Program-made: the position numbers and the translations under genes
Notes under the pieces: model-generated
The model's input: the letters and a program-made list of their open reading frames with translations, nothing else
Database searches by the model: none
Told to the model about the DNA's origin: nothing
NCBI RefSeq assembly: GCF_029968095.1
Contig: NZ_JASCIR010000006.1
Span: 124,001-188,000, forward strand
Direction: 5' to 3'
DNA from: Streptomyces solicavernae
Lineage (GTDB): Bacteria; Actinomycetota; Actinomycetes; Streptomycetales; Streptomycetaceae
DNA length: 64,000 nt
In this document: in pieces, positions 8,891 to 15,982 of the stretch
Layout: the number at the start of each line of letters is the position of its first letter
Numbering within the stretch: the stretch's first letter is position 1

Positions 8891-9133
8891 GCGAGGCCGG
8901 CGGGTTCACGGCCGGTTTCGCGGCTGTGGACGTACGGGGCGCTGTGCGTGGCGCGAGCGGACATGAGGGTGCCTCCTGCTCTGTGGGCGGGTGCGCTTGC
9001 CCGGGAAGCAAGCTGCTCTCGCACAGTAGGAAGCTCGCGGCGGCGGACGACAGGCTTCCGGAAATGGTTCACGCGTTCGAGTGAGGGCGAACCGTTTCAG
9101 CGCCCCGAACGCTCGTCCGACGTGGCAGGCTCG
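8891..9133. other. Intergenic gap, no gene recognised
   Basis: Between the convergent dioxygenase and acetyltransferase genes I find no convincing gene or RNA. A minus-strand AGGAGG precedes an ATG at about 8965, but the frame runs antisense into the dioxygenase without a recognisable product. Confidence 0.5.
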
Positions 9134-9664
9134 TCAGCAGTCGGGGCCGAGCCGCTGCTCGTACCAGGCCACGTCCCAGTACCGGCCGAACTTCCGGCCC
9201 ACTTCCGCGTACGTCCCCACGTGCCGGAAGCCGAAGCGTTCATGGAGGTGGACCGATGGGGCATTCGGCAGGGCGATGCCCGCGTATGCACGGTGGACGT
9301 CCTCCGTGGACAGGGCGTCGAAGAGATGCGTATAGAGGAGAGTGCCCACGCCGCGGCCTGCGGCGTCCGGGGTGAGGTAGGCGGAGACCTCCACGGAGGT
9401 CTCGTACGCCGGCTTCGGTCGGAAGGCGCTGCTGGTCGCGTACCCCAGAATCGGGGAACCCGGGGCCCGCTGCGCAACCAGGAGGCGGTGACGGCCGTCT
9501 TCAGGGTGGGAGCGCAGCCACGGCACGCGCCCCTCGGGGGCGAAGGGCGTCGTGTCGAACGTGACGGCGGTCTCACGGACGTAGTGGTTGTAGATCTCCG
9601 TGAGGGGCGCGAGGTCGTCCTCGGTACCTGGTCTGACCTGCACCTCTGTCGACTCCTTCGGCAT
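9134..9664 (-). CDS. GNAT acetyltransferase, phosphinothricin acetyltransferase-like
   Basis: The 176-residue single-domain GNAT protein begins with IYNHYVRETAVTFDT, the pattern of the Pat/Bar/MnaT subgroup. It carries the acetyl-CoA loop (AGRGVGTLLYTHLF, R/Q-x-x-G-x-G/A type) and ends YWDVAWYEQRL as that subgroup does. Members acetylate phosphinothricin, methionine sulfone or sulfoximine analogues. It is divergent from hrdD with a 199-base spacer. Confidence 0.82.
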   Translation of the reverse strand: MPKESTEVQVRPGTEDDLAPLTEIYNHYVRETAVTFDTTPFAPEGRVPWLRSHPEDGRHRLLVAQRAPGSPILGYATSSAFRPKPAYETSVEVSAYLTPDAAGRGVGTLLYTHLFDALSTEDVHRAYAGIALPNAPSVHLHERFGFRHVGTYAEVGRKFGRYWDVAWYEQRLGPDC

Positions 9665-9723
9665 CTCGCCTCCTGGGTGGCGGCGCAGGATACTGCAAGA
9701 TCAGGAAAATTGTTGAGCGGCTT

Positions 9724-9753
9724 GGGAATTCTGTCCGGATTCCAGTCGTTGTT
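9724..9753 (+). promoter_or_regulatory. SigR-type promoter of hrdD
   Basis: GGGAAT at 9724-9729 and GTTGTT at 9748-9753 are separated by exactly 18 bases, matching the published SigR (thiol-oxidative stress sigma) consensus GGAAT-N18-GTT. hrdD is an established SigR target in S. coelicolor, which supports the call. Confidence 0.8.
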
Positions 9754-9863
9754 TCCATCGGATGCAGGGCACCTGGAACGTGTGCTCTTCGCCACGGGCC
9801 GCCTCGGACCCCGCCCCGGAGCCCCGTCAGAACTGCCGACCCACTCAACGCAAGGGAGCACGC

Positions 9864-10880
9864 ATGGCAACCCGTGCCGTCGCCCGTCGTAAGTCTGCAG
9901 CCGGATCGGCCGGCAAGACCGACGCGGCCAGCAGTGTTCGCGCCGTAGGCGGCGAGATCGCCGACCGCGACCTGGTCGGCATGTATCTCGACGAGATCGC
10001 GCGCACGCCGCTGCTGGACGCCGCTCGCGAGGTCGAGCTGTCGCAGGTGATCGAGGCAGGGGTCTACGCCCAGAAGATCCTCGACGGAGAGGTCGAGGAG
10101 GCGAGCAAGGCCGCTGACGGCGCCAGCCGCGAAGAGCTCGAAGCGCTCGTCGCCGACAGTGAGCGCGCCAAGGACATCTTCATCCGCTCCAACCTCCGCC
10201 TGGTCGTCGCGGTGGCCCGCCGCTACCCGCGCAGCGGCCTGCCCCTGCTCGACCTGATCCAGGAGGGCAACGCCGGACTGGTCCGTGCCGTCGAGAAGTT
10301 CGACTACCGCAAGGGCTTCAAGTTCTCGACGTACGCGACCTGGTGGATCCGCCAGGCCATCACCCGCTCCATAGCCGACCAGTCCCGCACGATCCGCCTC
10401 CCCGTCCACCTGGTCGAGGAGCTCGGCCGGATCCGCCGGGTGCAGCGCGAGTTCAACCGTGAGAACGGCAGGGACCCCGAGCACGCCGAGATCGCCGCCG
10501 AACTGGGCTCCACGCCGGAGCGGGTCTCCGACGTGCTGGACTGGGCCCGTGACCCGGTTTCGCTCAACATGTCGGTGGATGACGACGGCGACACCCAGTT
10601 CGGTGACCTCCTGGAGGACACCTCGGCCGTCTCGCCCGAGCAGTCCGTCCTGACCCTGCTGCGCAGCGAGGAACTGGACGACCTCATAGGCCGGCTCGAC
10701 CAGCGGACGGCGTCCATCATCAAGATGCGGTACGGCATAGTCGACGGCCGGGAGCGGACCCTCACCGAGGTCGGCAAGGAGCACGGCCTTACGCGTGAGC
10801 GGATCCGCCAGATCGAGAAGCACGCACTCCTCGAACTGAAGCGGCTCGCCAGGGACACGGGGTTCGACGCGGCGGCATGA
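9864..10880 (+). CDS. hrdD: RNA polymerase sigma factor, group 2 (HrdD-like)
   Basis: The 338-residue sigma-70 protein has region 1.2 (DLVGMYLDEIARTPLLDA), region 2 (FIRSNLRLVVAVARRY...LDLIQEGNAGLVRAVEKFDY and the TYATWWIRQAI -10-recognition helix), region 3 and region 4 (LTEVGKEHGLTRERIRQIEKHAL). It lacks the long N-terminal extension of the essential HrdB, so it is a group 2 factor. The N-terminus MATRAVARRKSA and the tail ARDTGFDAAA match HrdD as I remember it. ATG 9864 has AAGGGAG nine bases upstream. The SigR-type promoter about 110 bases upstream implies induction by thiol oxidation. HrdD is dispensable in model species. Confidence 0.88.
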   Translation: MATRAVARRKSAAGSAGKTDAASSVRAVGGEIADRDLVGMYLDEIARTPLLDAAREVELSQVIEAGVYAQKILDGEVEEASKAADGASREELEALVADSERAKDIFIRSNLRLVVAVARRYPRSGLPLLDLIQEGNAGLVRAVEKFDYRKGFKFSTYATWWIRQAITRSIADQSRTIRLPVHLVEELGRIRRVQREFNRENGRDPEHAEIAAELGSTPERVSDVLDWARDPVSLNMSVDDDGDTQFGDLLEDTSAVSPEQSVLTLLRSEELDDLIGRLDQRTASIIKMRYGIVDGRERTLTEVGKEHGLTRERIRQIEKHALLELKRLARDTGFDAAA

Positions 10881-10971
10881 GACAGGCGGGGCAGGCCCTT
10901 GGGTAAACGGGGGCCCTGGGGTAAACGGCTTCCGCCCCTCCCGCCCCTCTCACCCCGCTCCCCTCAAGGCC

Positions 10972-11007
10972 GAGCCCCGGCGCCGTTCCCCCGCGGTGCC
11001 GGGGCTC
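10972..11007. terminator. Strong hairpin, probably bidirectional terminator
   Basis: A 10-bp perfect stem (GAGCCCCGGC with GCCGGGGCTC) lies between the convergent ends of hrdD and the WYL regulator gene. Confidence 0.8.
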
Positions 11008-11044
11008 ACTTCCGCCGCGCCGTGCGCCCGCACACAGGCAGGAC

Positions 11045-12034
11045 CTACGCGGAAGGGCCGGCCGCACCCCCGGCTGCCCTGCCGAGTCGTGCGCTCAACT
11101 CCCGTAGGTGCGCGGACAGTTCGAGTGGGGCGTGGATCGTGAAATCCGCCTCCACCAGGGCCAGGCGGACCGCCAGCCACTCGATGGCGTCCGAGACCGT
11201 GGCGCGCAGCCGACAGGTGTCCGGACCCTCGGGGGTCGGCGTGCCCAGGGCTGCGGGGATGCGGGACGCGACGAACTCCGCCGGGGCGGCGAACGTCACG
11301 TCGAGCTCGTGCGTCGGCCGGCCGCGCCATATCGCGCGGCGGGTGAACTCCGCCGCGTCGCCCTCCGGAAGGGGCCGCGGGGCGAAGCGGGCGCCGGTTG
11401 CGAAGGGCTCGGTGAGGCGGTCGACGCGGAAGGTGCGCCAGGCCTCGCGCTCCAGGTCGTACGCCACCAAGTACCAGCGGCGGCCCGTCGAGACCAGGCG
11501 GTAGGGCTCGACCTGGCGGCGGGACTCAGTGCCGTCGCCGGAGCGGTAGTGGAAGCGGAGCTTCTCGGTTCCGGTGGCGGCCGAGGCGATCACGGTGAGC
11601 GTCTCGGGTGGGATCGTCGCCCCGTCACCCGCCCCGTAGACCAAGGGAGTTGTGGCGGATTGGAGCGTCGTGACGCGGTGGCGGAGGCGGGACGGAAGTA
11701 CCTGTTCCAGCTTGGCGAGCGCGCGAACGGAGGCCTCCTCGACGCCCTCCACCGCATGGCCCGCCCCCGCCCGCAGGCCGACGGCGATCGCGACCGCCTC
11801 TTCGTCGTCGAGGACGAGAGGAGGCATCGCCTTGCCGGCCGCGAGCCGGTAACCGCCCTCCGCGCCCAGCGTGGCCTGGACCGGATAGCCGAGCTCGCGC
11901 AGCCGGTCGATGTCCCGCCGCACCGTCCGGCGGGAGACGCCGAGCCGGTCCGCGAGCTCGCCGCCGGGCCACTCGCGAGGGGTCTGAAGCAGAGAGAGGA
12001 GCTGCAGCAGTCGTGCCGGAGTGTCCGTCGTCAT
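11045..12034 (-). CDS. YafY-type WYL-domain transcriptional regulator
   Basis: From ATG 12034 the protein has 329 residues: an N-terminal HTH_11 domain (ELADRLGVSRRTVRRDIDRLRELGY), then a WYL domain (about 140-220, with GRRWYLVAYDLEREAWRTFRVDRL) and a WCX extension. WYL proteins sense small molecules or nucleic acid. In-frame ATGs at 12043 and 12046 are alternatives, and no start has a good ribosome site. It is divergent from a DHA2 efflux gene and probably regulates it. The shared 62-bp spacer contains a direct repeat of GACCTAG. Confidence 0.87.
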   Translation of the reverse strand: MTTDTPARLLQLLSLLQTPREWPGGELADRLGVSRRTVRRDIDRLRELGYPVQATLGAEGGYRLAAGKAMPPLVLDDEEAVAIAVGLRAGAGHAVEGVEEASVRALAKLEQVLPSRLRHRVTTLQSATTPLVYGAGDGATIPPETLTVIASAATGTEKLRFHYRSGDGTESRRQVEPYRLVSTGRRWYLVAYDLEREAWRTFRVDRLTEPFATGARFAPRPLPEGDAAEFTRRAIWRGRPTHELDVTFAAPAEFVASRIPAALGTPTPEGPDTCRLRATVSDAIEWLAVRLALVEADFTIHAPLELSAHLRELSARLGRAAGGAAGPSA

Positions 12035-12069
12035 GGCATCCATCATGGGCGCCAATGCGGACAAGAACT

Positions 12070-12087
12070 GACCTAGATGGGACCTAG
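12070..12087. promoter_or_regulatory. GACCTAG direct repeat, 11-bp spacing
   Basis: GACCTAG at 12070-12076 recurs at 12081-12087, between the divergent WYL regulator and DHA2 genes. The one-turn spacing suggests side-by-side binding of a regulator or overlapping -10 elements. Confidence 0.45.
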
Positions 12088-12096
12088 CTTCACCGC

Positions 12097-13779
12097 ATGA
12101 AGACCCGCATGAAGGCCCACGTGAAGACCCGCATGAAGGCCCGCGTGAGAGCACGCGTGAAGACCAGCCCATCCACCACGCCTTCCGTGGCGACGGCTCC
12201 GACCTCCTCCGCCGCACCCGGCACCGGGGCCGCACCCGGCACCGGGGCCGCACCCGGCATGGGTGCCGCACCCGGCGACCGGCGGCGCTGGTTCGCGCTG
12301 GCCATCGTGATGACGGCGGCGTTCATGGACCTCGTCGACGTGACGATCGTGAACATCGCGCTGCCCTCCATCCAGGCGGACGAGGGCGCCACGTTCAGCC
12401 AGATCCAGTGGATCACCGCCGGTTACGCGCTGGCGATGGGCGCGGGCCTCATCACGGGCGGCCGGCTCGGCGACATCTACGGGCGGAAGCGGATCTTCCT
12501 CCTCGGCATAGGCGGTTTCACGCTCGCCTCCGCGCTCTGCGGGTTCGCGGCGAGCCCGGAGATGCTCGTCGGCTCACGCATCCTGCAAGGTGCCACGGCC
12601 GCGCTGATGGTGCCGCAGGTCCTGTCGATCGTGCACGCCACGTTCCCCGCGCACGAACGCGGCAAGGTCTTCGGCCTGTTCGGGGCGATCGTCGGGCTCG
12701 GCGCGGTGTCCGGCCCGATGCTCGGGGCACTGCTCACCGAGTGGAACCTGTTCGGACTCGAATGGCGACCGATCTTCCTGATCAACCTGCCGGTGGGCAT
12801 AGCCGGGCTGCTCCTCGGCCGGACGTTCATCACCGAGTCCAAGGCCCCGAAGGCGCTCCGCCTGGACCCGATCGGCGTCGTGCTCGTCGTGGCCGGACTG
12901 CTCATGCTGCTCTACCCGCTCACGCGCGGGCGCGAGCTGGGCTGGCCGCTGTGGGGGTACGTGCTGATGGGCGGCGCGCTCGTGGTGGGCGCGGCGCTGG
13001 TGGCGTACGAGCGGCACAAGGCGCGCAAGGACGGTTCGCCGCTGATCGAGCTGTCGCTGTTCAAGGTGAAGAGCTTCGCTGCGGGCGCTGCCGTGCAGTT
13101 GACGTTCGGGCTGGTCAGCGGGGTGTTCTTCCTGGTCTGGACGCTGTATATGCAGGTCGGTCTCGGCTGGAGCCCGCTGCGCGCGGGGGCGACGGGCATA
13201 CCGTTCTCGCTCGCGGTGTCCGTGGCCGCCGGGATATCGGTGCAGCGTCTTGTGCCGCGCTTCGGCCGCAAGGTGCTGCAGGCGGGCGCGCTGCTGATGG
13301 CGACGGGGGTGGTGCTCTACATCTGGGAGGCCGAGCGGTACGGGCAGGGCATCACGTCCTGGCAGATGGCGCTGCCGCTGGTGGTGATGGGCGTCGGCAT
13401 GGGCCTGATCGTGGCGCCGCTGACCGACGCGGTCCTCTCCGAGGTGCCGCGCGAGCACTCCGGTTCGGCGTCCGGCCTGGTCAACACCGTGATGCAGATG
13501 GGCAACGCGCTCGGGCTCGGCCTGGTGTCGGTGGTGTTCTTCGGCGTCATCGACGAGCCGTTGGCCGGGGCCGCCATGGGTGCGGCGTATGCGGACGCGT
13601 TCCAGCACGCGCTGTGGTGGGTCGCGGGGGTGCTCGGTGCGATCTTCCTGCTGATGTTCGCGCTGCCGGCGCGGCCTGCGCAGCATGTGGAGGGGGCGGA
13701 GGCGGCTTCGGTGGGCGGTGCGTCGGTCGACGGCACACCGTCGACCGGGGGCATACCTGAGCCTGAGCTGGTGCACTGA
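12097..13779 (+). CDS. DHA2-family MFS efflux transporter
   Basis: The 560-residue 14-helix antiporter has MDLVDVTIVNIALP in helix 1, GGRLGDIYGRKR motif A and a helix-5 motif C (VFGLFGAIVGLGAVSGPMLG). The first 65 residues are unusual: a basic 12-bp-repeat segment (MKTR/MKAH/VKTR/MKAR) and an APGTGA repeat encoded by three 18-bp units at 12214-12267. No ribosome-binding site precedes ATG 12097, so it may be translated from a leaderless mRNA or start later. The WYL gene is divergent. Substrate unknown. Confidence 0.85.
   Translation: MKTRMKAHVKTRMKARVRARVKTSPSTTPSVATAPTSSAAPGTGAAPGTGAAPGMGAAPGDRRRWFALAIVMTAAFMDLVDVTIVNIALPSIQADEGATFSQIQWITAGYALAMGAGLITGGRLGDIYGRKRIFLLGIGGFTLASALCGFAASPEMLVGSRILQGATAALMVPQVLSIVHATFPAHERGKVFGLFGAIVGLGAVSGPMLGALLTEWNLFGLEWRPIFLINLPVGIAGLLLGRTFITESKAPKALRLDPIGVVLVVAGLLMLLYPLTRGRELGWPLWGYVLMGGALVVGAALVAYERHKARKDGSPLIELSLFKVKSFAAGAAVQLTFGLVSGVFFLVWTLYMQVGLGWSPLRAGATGIPFSLAVSVAAGISVQRLVPRFGRKVLQAGALLMATGVVLYIWEAERYGQGITSWQMALPLVVMGVGMGLIVAPLTDAVLSEVPREHSGSASGLVNTVMQMGNALGLGLVSVVFFGVIDEPLAGAAMGAAYADAFQHALWWVAGVLGAIFLLMFALPARPAQHVEGAEAASVGGASVDGTPSTGGIPEPELVH
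12214..12276 (+). repeat. 18-bp in-frame repeat in DHA2 N-terminus
   Basis: Units at 12214-12231 and 12232-12249 are identical, 12250-12267 is a variant and a half unit follows. They encode APGTGA. The codons before them (12097-12167) form an older 12-bp repeat. Confidence 0.9.
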
Positions 13780-13789
13780 GCGGCGCGAA

Positions 13790-13825
13790 AGTCTGTTCCT
13801 GCCCGAGAGTCTGTTTCTGTCCGAG
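13790..13825 (+). repeat. 18-bp imperfect tandem duplication
   Basis: AGTCTGTTCCTGCCCGAG (13790-13807) is followed directly by a copy with two changes (13808-13825), between the DHA2 gene and the fruR promoter. Confidence 0.85.
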
Positions 13826-13836
13826 CCATGCCCGAA

Positions 13837-13885
13837 TGTGTTTACTTCGCGGCCACCCGGTCGTACCGTGGTGGTGAAACAACAC
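13837..13885. promoter_or_regulatory. Probable fruR promoter/operator region
   Basis: A TACCGT box (13864-13869) lies 46 bases before fruR. It is flanked by GTGTT (13838-13842) and AACAC (13881-13885), with T-rich and A-rich neighbours that are roughly inverted copies. DeoR-family regulators bind such spaced half-sites. Low confidence. Confidence 0.3.
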
Positions 13886-13914
13886 GCTCGGGCATGAATC
13901 GGAGCTGAACCCAC

Positions 13915-14676
13915 ATGTACGCACCGGAGCGGCAGCAGGAGATCCTCCGCCTCGCACGTGACAGCGGCCGGGTCGACGTGCTGTCCCTCGCCGAGGAGTT
14001 CCAGGTCACCGCCGAGACCATCCGGCGCGACCTGAAGGCCCTGGACCGCGCCGGTCTCGTACGACGGGTGCACGGCGGTGCCATACCGGCCGGGCGGCTC
14101 GACTTCGAGCCCGACCTCGCCGAGCGCGAGTCCACCGCGGCCGACGAGAAGGACCGCATCGCGCAGGCCGCTGTCGCCGAGCTGCCGGCCGACGGCAGCG
14201 TGGTGCTCGACGCGGGTACGACGGTCGCCCGGCTTGCGGCCGCGCTGCCGCTGGAGTCCGGCCTCACCGTCGTCACGCACTCGCTGCCGACCGCGGCCCG
14301 CCTCGCCGACCACCCCGGGGTGCAGCTGCACCTCATCGGCGGCCGCGTCCGGCACCGCACCCGTGCCGCCGTCGACGCCTGGGCGCTGCGGGCGTACGGG
14401 GAGATCCGCGCGGACGTCGTCTTCCTCGCGGCGAACGGCTTCTCGCCCGAGCACGGGCTGACCACGCCCGACCTCGCCGAGGCCGCCGTCAAGCGTGCCG
14501 CTGTCGCCTCCGCCCGCCGCGTCGTCCTGCTCGCCGACTCGGCCAAGCACGGGCAGGAGCACTTCGCCCGCTTCGGCGACCTCGCCGACGTCGACCTGCT
14601 GATCACGGACAAGGGTCTCGGTGACGAGGAGACCGCGGCGATCGAACGCGGCGGTACGGAGGTCGTACGTGTATGA
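13915..14676 (+). CDS. fruR: DeoR-family repressor of the fructose operon
   Basis: The 253-residue protein has a DeoR/GlpR helix-turn-helix (ERQQEILRLARDSGRVDVLSLAEEFQVTAETIRRDLKALDRAG, residues about 5-48) and a sugar-phosphate sensor domain with DAGTT at about 98-102 and ADVVFLAANGFS. It is the first gene of fruR-fruK-fruA and should be relieved by a fructose phosphate. Its TGA overlaps an ATG (ATGA at 14673-14676) with GGAGG ten bases upstream, so fruK translation is coupled to it. Confidence 0.9.
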   Translation: MYAPERQQEILRLARDSGRVDVLSLAEEFQVTAETIRRDLKALDRAGLVRRVHGGAIPAGRLDFEPDLAERESTAADEKDRIAQAAVAELPADGSVVLDAGTTVARLAAALPLESGLTVVTHSLPTAARLADHPGVQLHLIGGRVRHRTRAAVDAWALRAYGEIRADVVFLAANGFSPEHGLTTPDLAEAAVKRAAVASARRVVLLADSAKHGQEHFARFGDLADVDLLITDKGLGDEETAAIERGGTEVVRV

Positions 14677-15794
14677 ACTCCGCAACCTCCCTGAACCCCG
14701 TGAACCCCCTGAGTTCCGCAATCCCCCTGAGTGCCGGAGCCCCTCTGAGGGCTGGAACCCCCCTGAGGGCTGGAACCCCCCTGAGCTCGGCGGCGCCCCT
14801 GAACACCGCAACCCCTCATGGCCCGTACGAGAAAGCAAGTGCCGGGATGATCCTCACCGTTACCCCGAACCCGTCCCTGGACCGGACCTACGAGGTGCCG
14901 GCGCTCGACCGTGGCGAGGTCATCCGGGCCGGCGGCGACCGCATGGACCCGGGCGGCAAGGGTGTCAACGTGTCCCGGGCCGTCGCCGCGGCCGGGCGGC
15001 GCACCCTCGCGGTGCTGCCGCTCGGCGGAGCGCCCGGTGACGTCGTCGCCGAACTCCTCGGTGAGCAGGGCATCGAGGTCGCGCCCGTCGCCGTCGCGGG
15101 CCAGACCCGCTCCAACATCTCGCTCGCCGAGCCCGACGGCACCCTCACCAAGATCAACGCGGCCGGGCCGGCGCTCTCCGCCGACGAGTCCGAGGCGCTG
15201 CTCGCCGCGGTCCGCGACCGGTCCGCGGGCGCCACCTGGATCGCCTGTTGCGGCAGCCTGCCGCGCGGCCTGCGGCCTTCCTGGTACGCCGAGTTGGTGG
15301 CCCGAGCGCACGCCGCGGGCGCGCGGATCGCCCTCGACACCTCCGGCCCGGCGCTGCTCGCCGCGCTGGGCGAGCGCCCCGATGTGGTCAAGCCCAACGC
15401 CGAGGAGCTCGCCGAGGCCGTCGGGCGTCCCCTCGCCACCGTCGGCGACGCGGTCAAGGCCGCCGAGGAACTGCGGCAGCTCGGCGCCCGTGCCGTGCTC
15501 GCCAGCCTCGGCGCCGACGGCCAGTTGCTCGTCGACGACTCCGGCGCGCAGTTCGCGAGCGCCCGCGTCGGGACCGTACGCAGCAACGTCGGCGCCGGTG
15601 ACGCCTCGCTCGCCGGCTTCCTCATCGCCGGCGGCGACGGCCCCGAGGCGCTGGCCTCCGCCGTGGCGCACGGCGCGGCCGCCGTGCAGCTGCCCGGCAG
15701 CGTGATGCCCACGCCCGCCGACCTGGACCCGTCCGCCGTGACCGTCACGGCCGACGTACCGCTGGATCGCGTACTGACGGAGCCCGTGTCATGA
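14673..15794 (+). CDS. fruK: 1-phosphofructokinase, with a repeat-encoded N-terminal extension
   Basis: The enzyme converts fructose-1-phosphate to fructose-1,6-bisphosphate. The PfkB fold starts at MILTVTPNPSLDRTYEV (ATG 14847) and ends with the SNVGAGDASLAGF signature holding the catalytic Asp. That core is 315 residues, the usual length. The frame is open back to ATG 14673, which overlaps the fruR stop and has GGAGG ten bases upstream, while ATG 14847 has only a weak site. Translation therefore probably starts at 14673 and adds 58 residues rich in Pro, Leu, Ala and Ser (LRAGTP repeats). The two ATGA-like contexts suggest repeat DNA grew inside a former start-stop overlap. Start choice is uncertain. 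Confidence 0.85.
   Translation: MNSATSLNPVNPLSSAIPLSAGAPLRAGTPLRAGTPLSSAAPLNTATPHGPYEKASAGMILTVTPNPSLDRTYEVPALDRGEVIRAGGDRMDPGGKGVNVSRAVAAAGRRTLAVLPLGGAPGDVVAELLGEQGIEVAPVAVAGQTRSNISLAEPDGTLTKINAAGPALSADESEALLAAVRDRSAGATWIACCGSLPRGLRPSWYAELVARAHAAGARIALDTSGPALLAALGERPDVVKPNAEELAEAVGRPLATVGDAVKAAEELRQLGARAVLASLGADGQLLVDDSGAQFASARVGTVRSNVGAGDASLAGFLIAGGDGPEALASAVAHGAAAVQLPGSVMPTPADLDPSAVTVTADVPLDRVLTEPVS
14690..14800 (+). repeat. 18-bp and degenerate repeats in the fruK 5' extension
   Basis: CTGAGGGCTGGAACCCCC occurs twice exactly (14745-14762, 14763-14780), flanked by decayed copies of a CCCCTGAG-type unit. The insert length (174 bp from 14673 to 14846) keeps the frame. Confidence 0.9.
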
Positions 15795-15982
15795 GCGCCC
15801 CACTCCTGAACCGTTCCCGGCGGATGCGTACGAACGCGCTCCCCGGTTCGCCGTACCCCGTCCCCATTCCCGTCCCCGTTCCCGTCCCCGTTCCCGTCCC
15901 CACCGCTGTCCCCACCTCTGTCCCCACCCTCGTCCCCACCCCCGCCCGTCGGGCGATATGCGCGCGAAGGAGCCCGCGATGA
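15791..15982 (+). CDS. Possible 63-residue Pro/Val-repeat ORF
   Basis: ATG 15791 overlaps the fruK stop (ATGA) and opens a 63-codon frame, MSAPLLNRSRRMRTNALPG followed by PVPVPV and PTxVPT repeats. It ends by overlapping the fruA start. No homologue comes to mind. The position mirrors the fruK extension, so this may simply be repeat DNA that filled the fruK-fruA junction while staying open. Translation by coupling is possible. Confidence 0.3.
   Translation: MSAPLLNRSRRMRTNALPGSPYPVPIPVPVPVPVPVPTAVPTSVPTLVPTPARRAICARRSPR
15860..15943 (+). repeat. 12-bp tandem array between fruK and fruA, 7 units
   Basis: Seven GTCCCC-led 12-bp units run from 15860 to 15943. Units two and three (15872-15895) are identical GTCCCCGTTCCC. 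Confidence 0.95.

Noticed and set aside
9762..9863. Extended N-terminus for hrdD
   Set aside because: The frame is open, but the SigR promoter and the AAGGGAG site point to ATG 9864, and the usual HrdD begins there.
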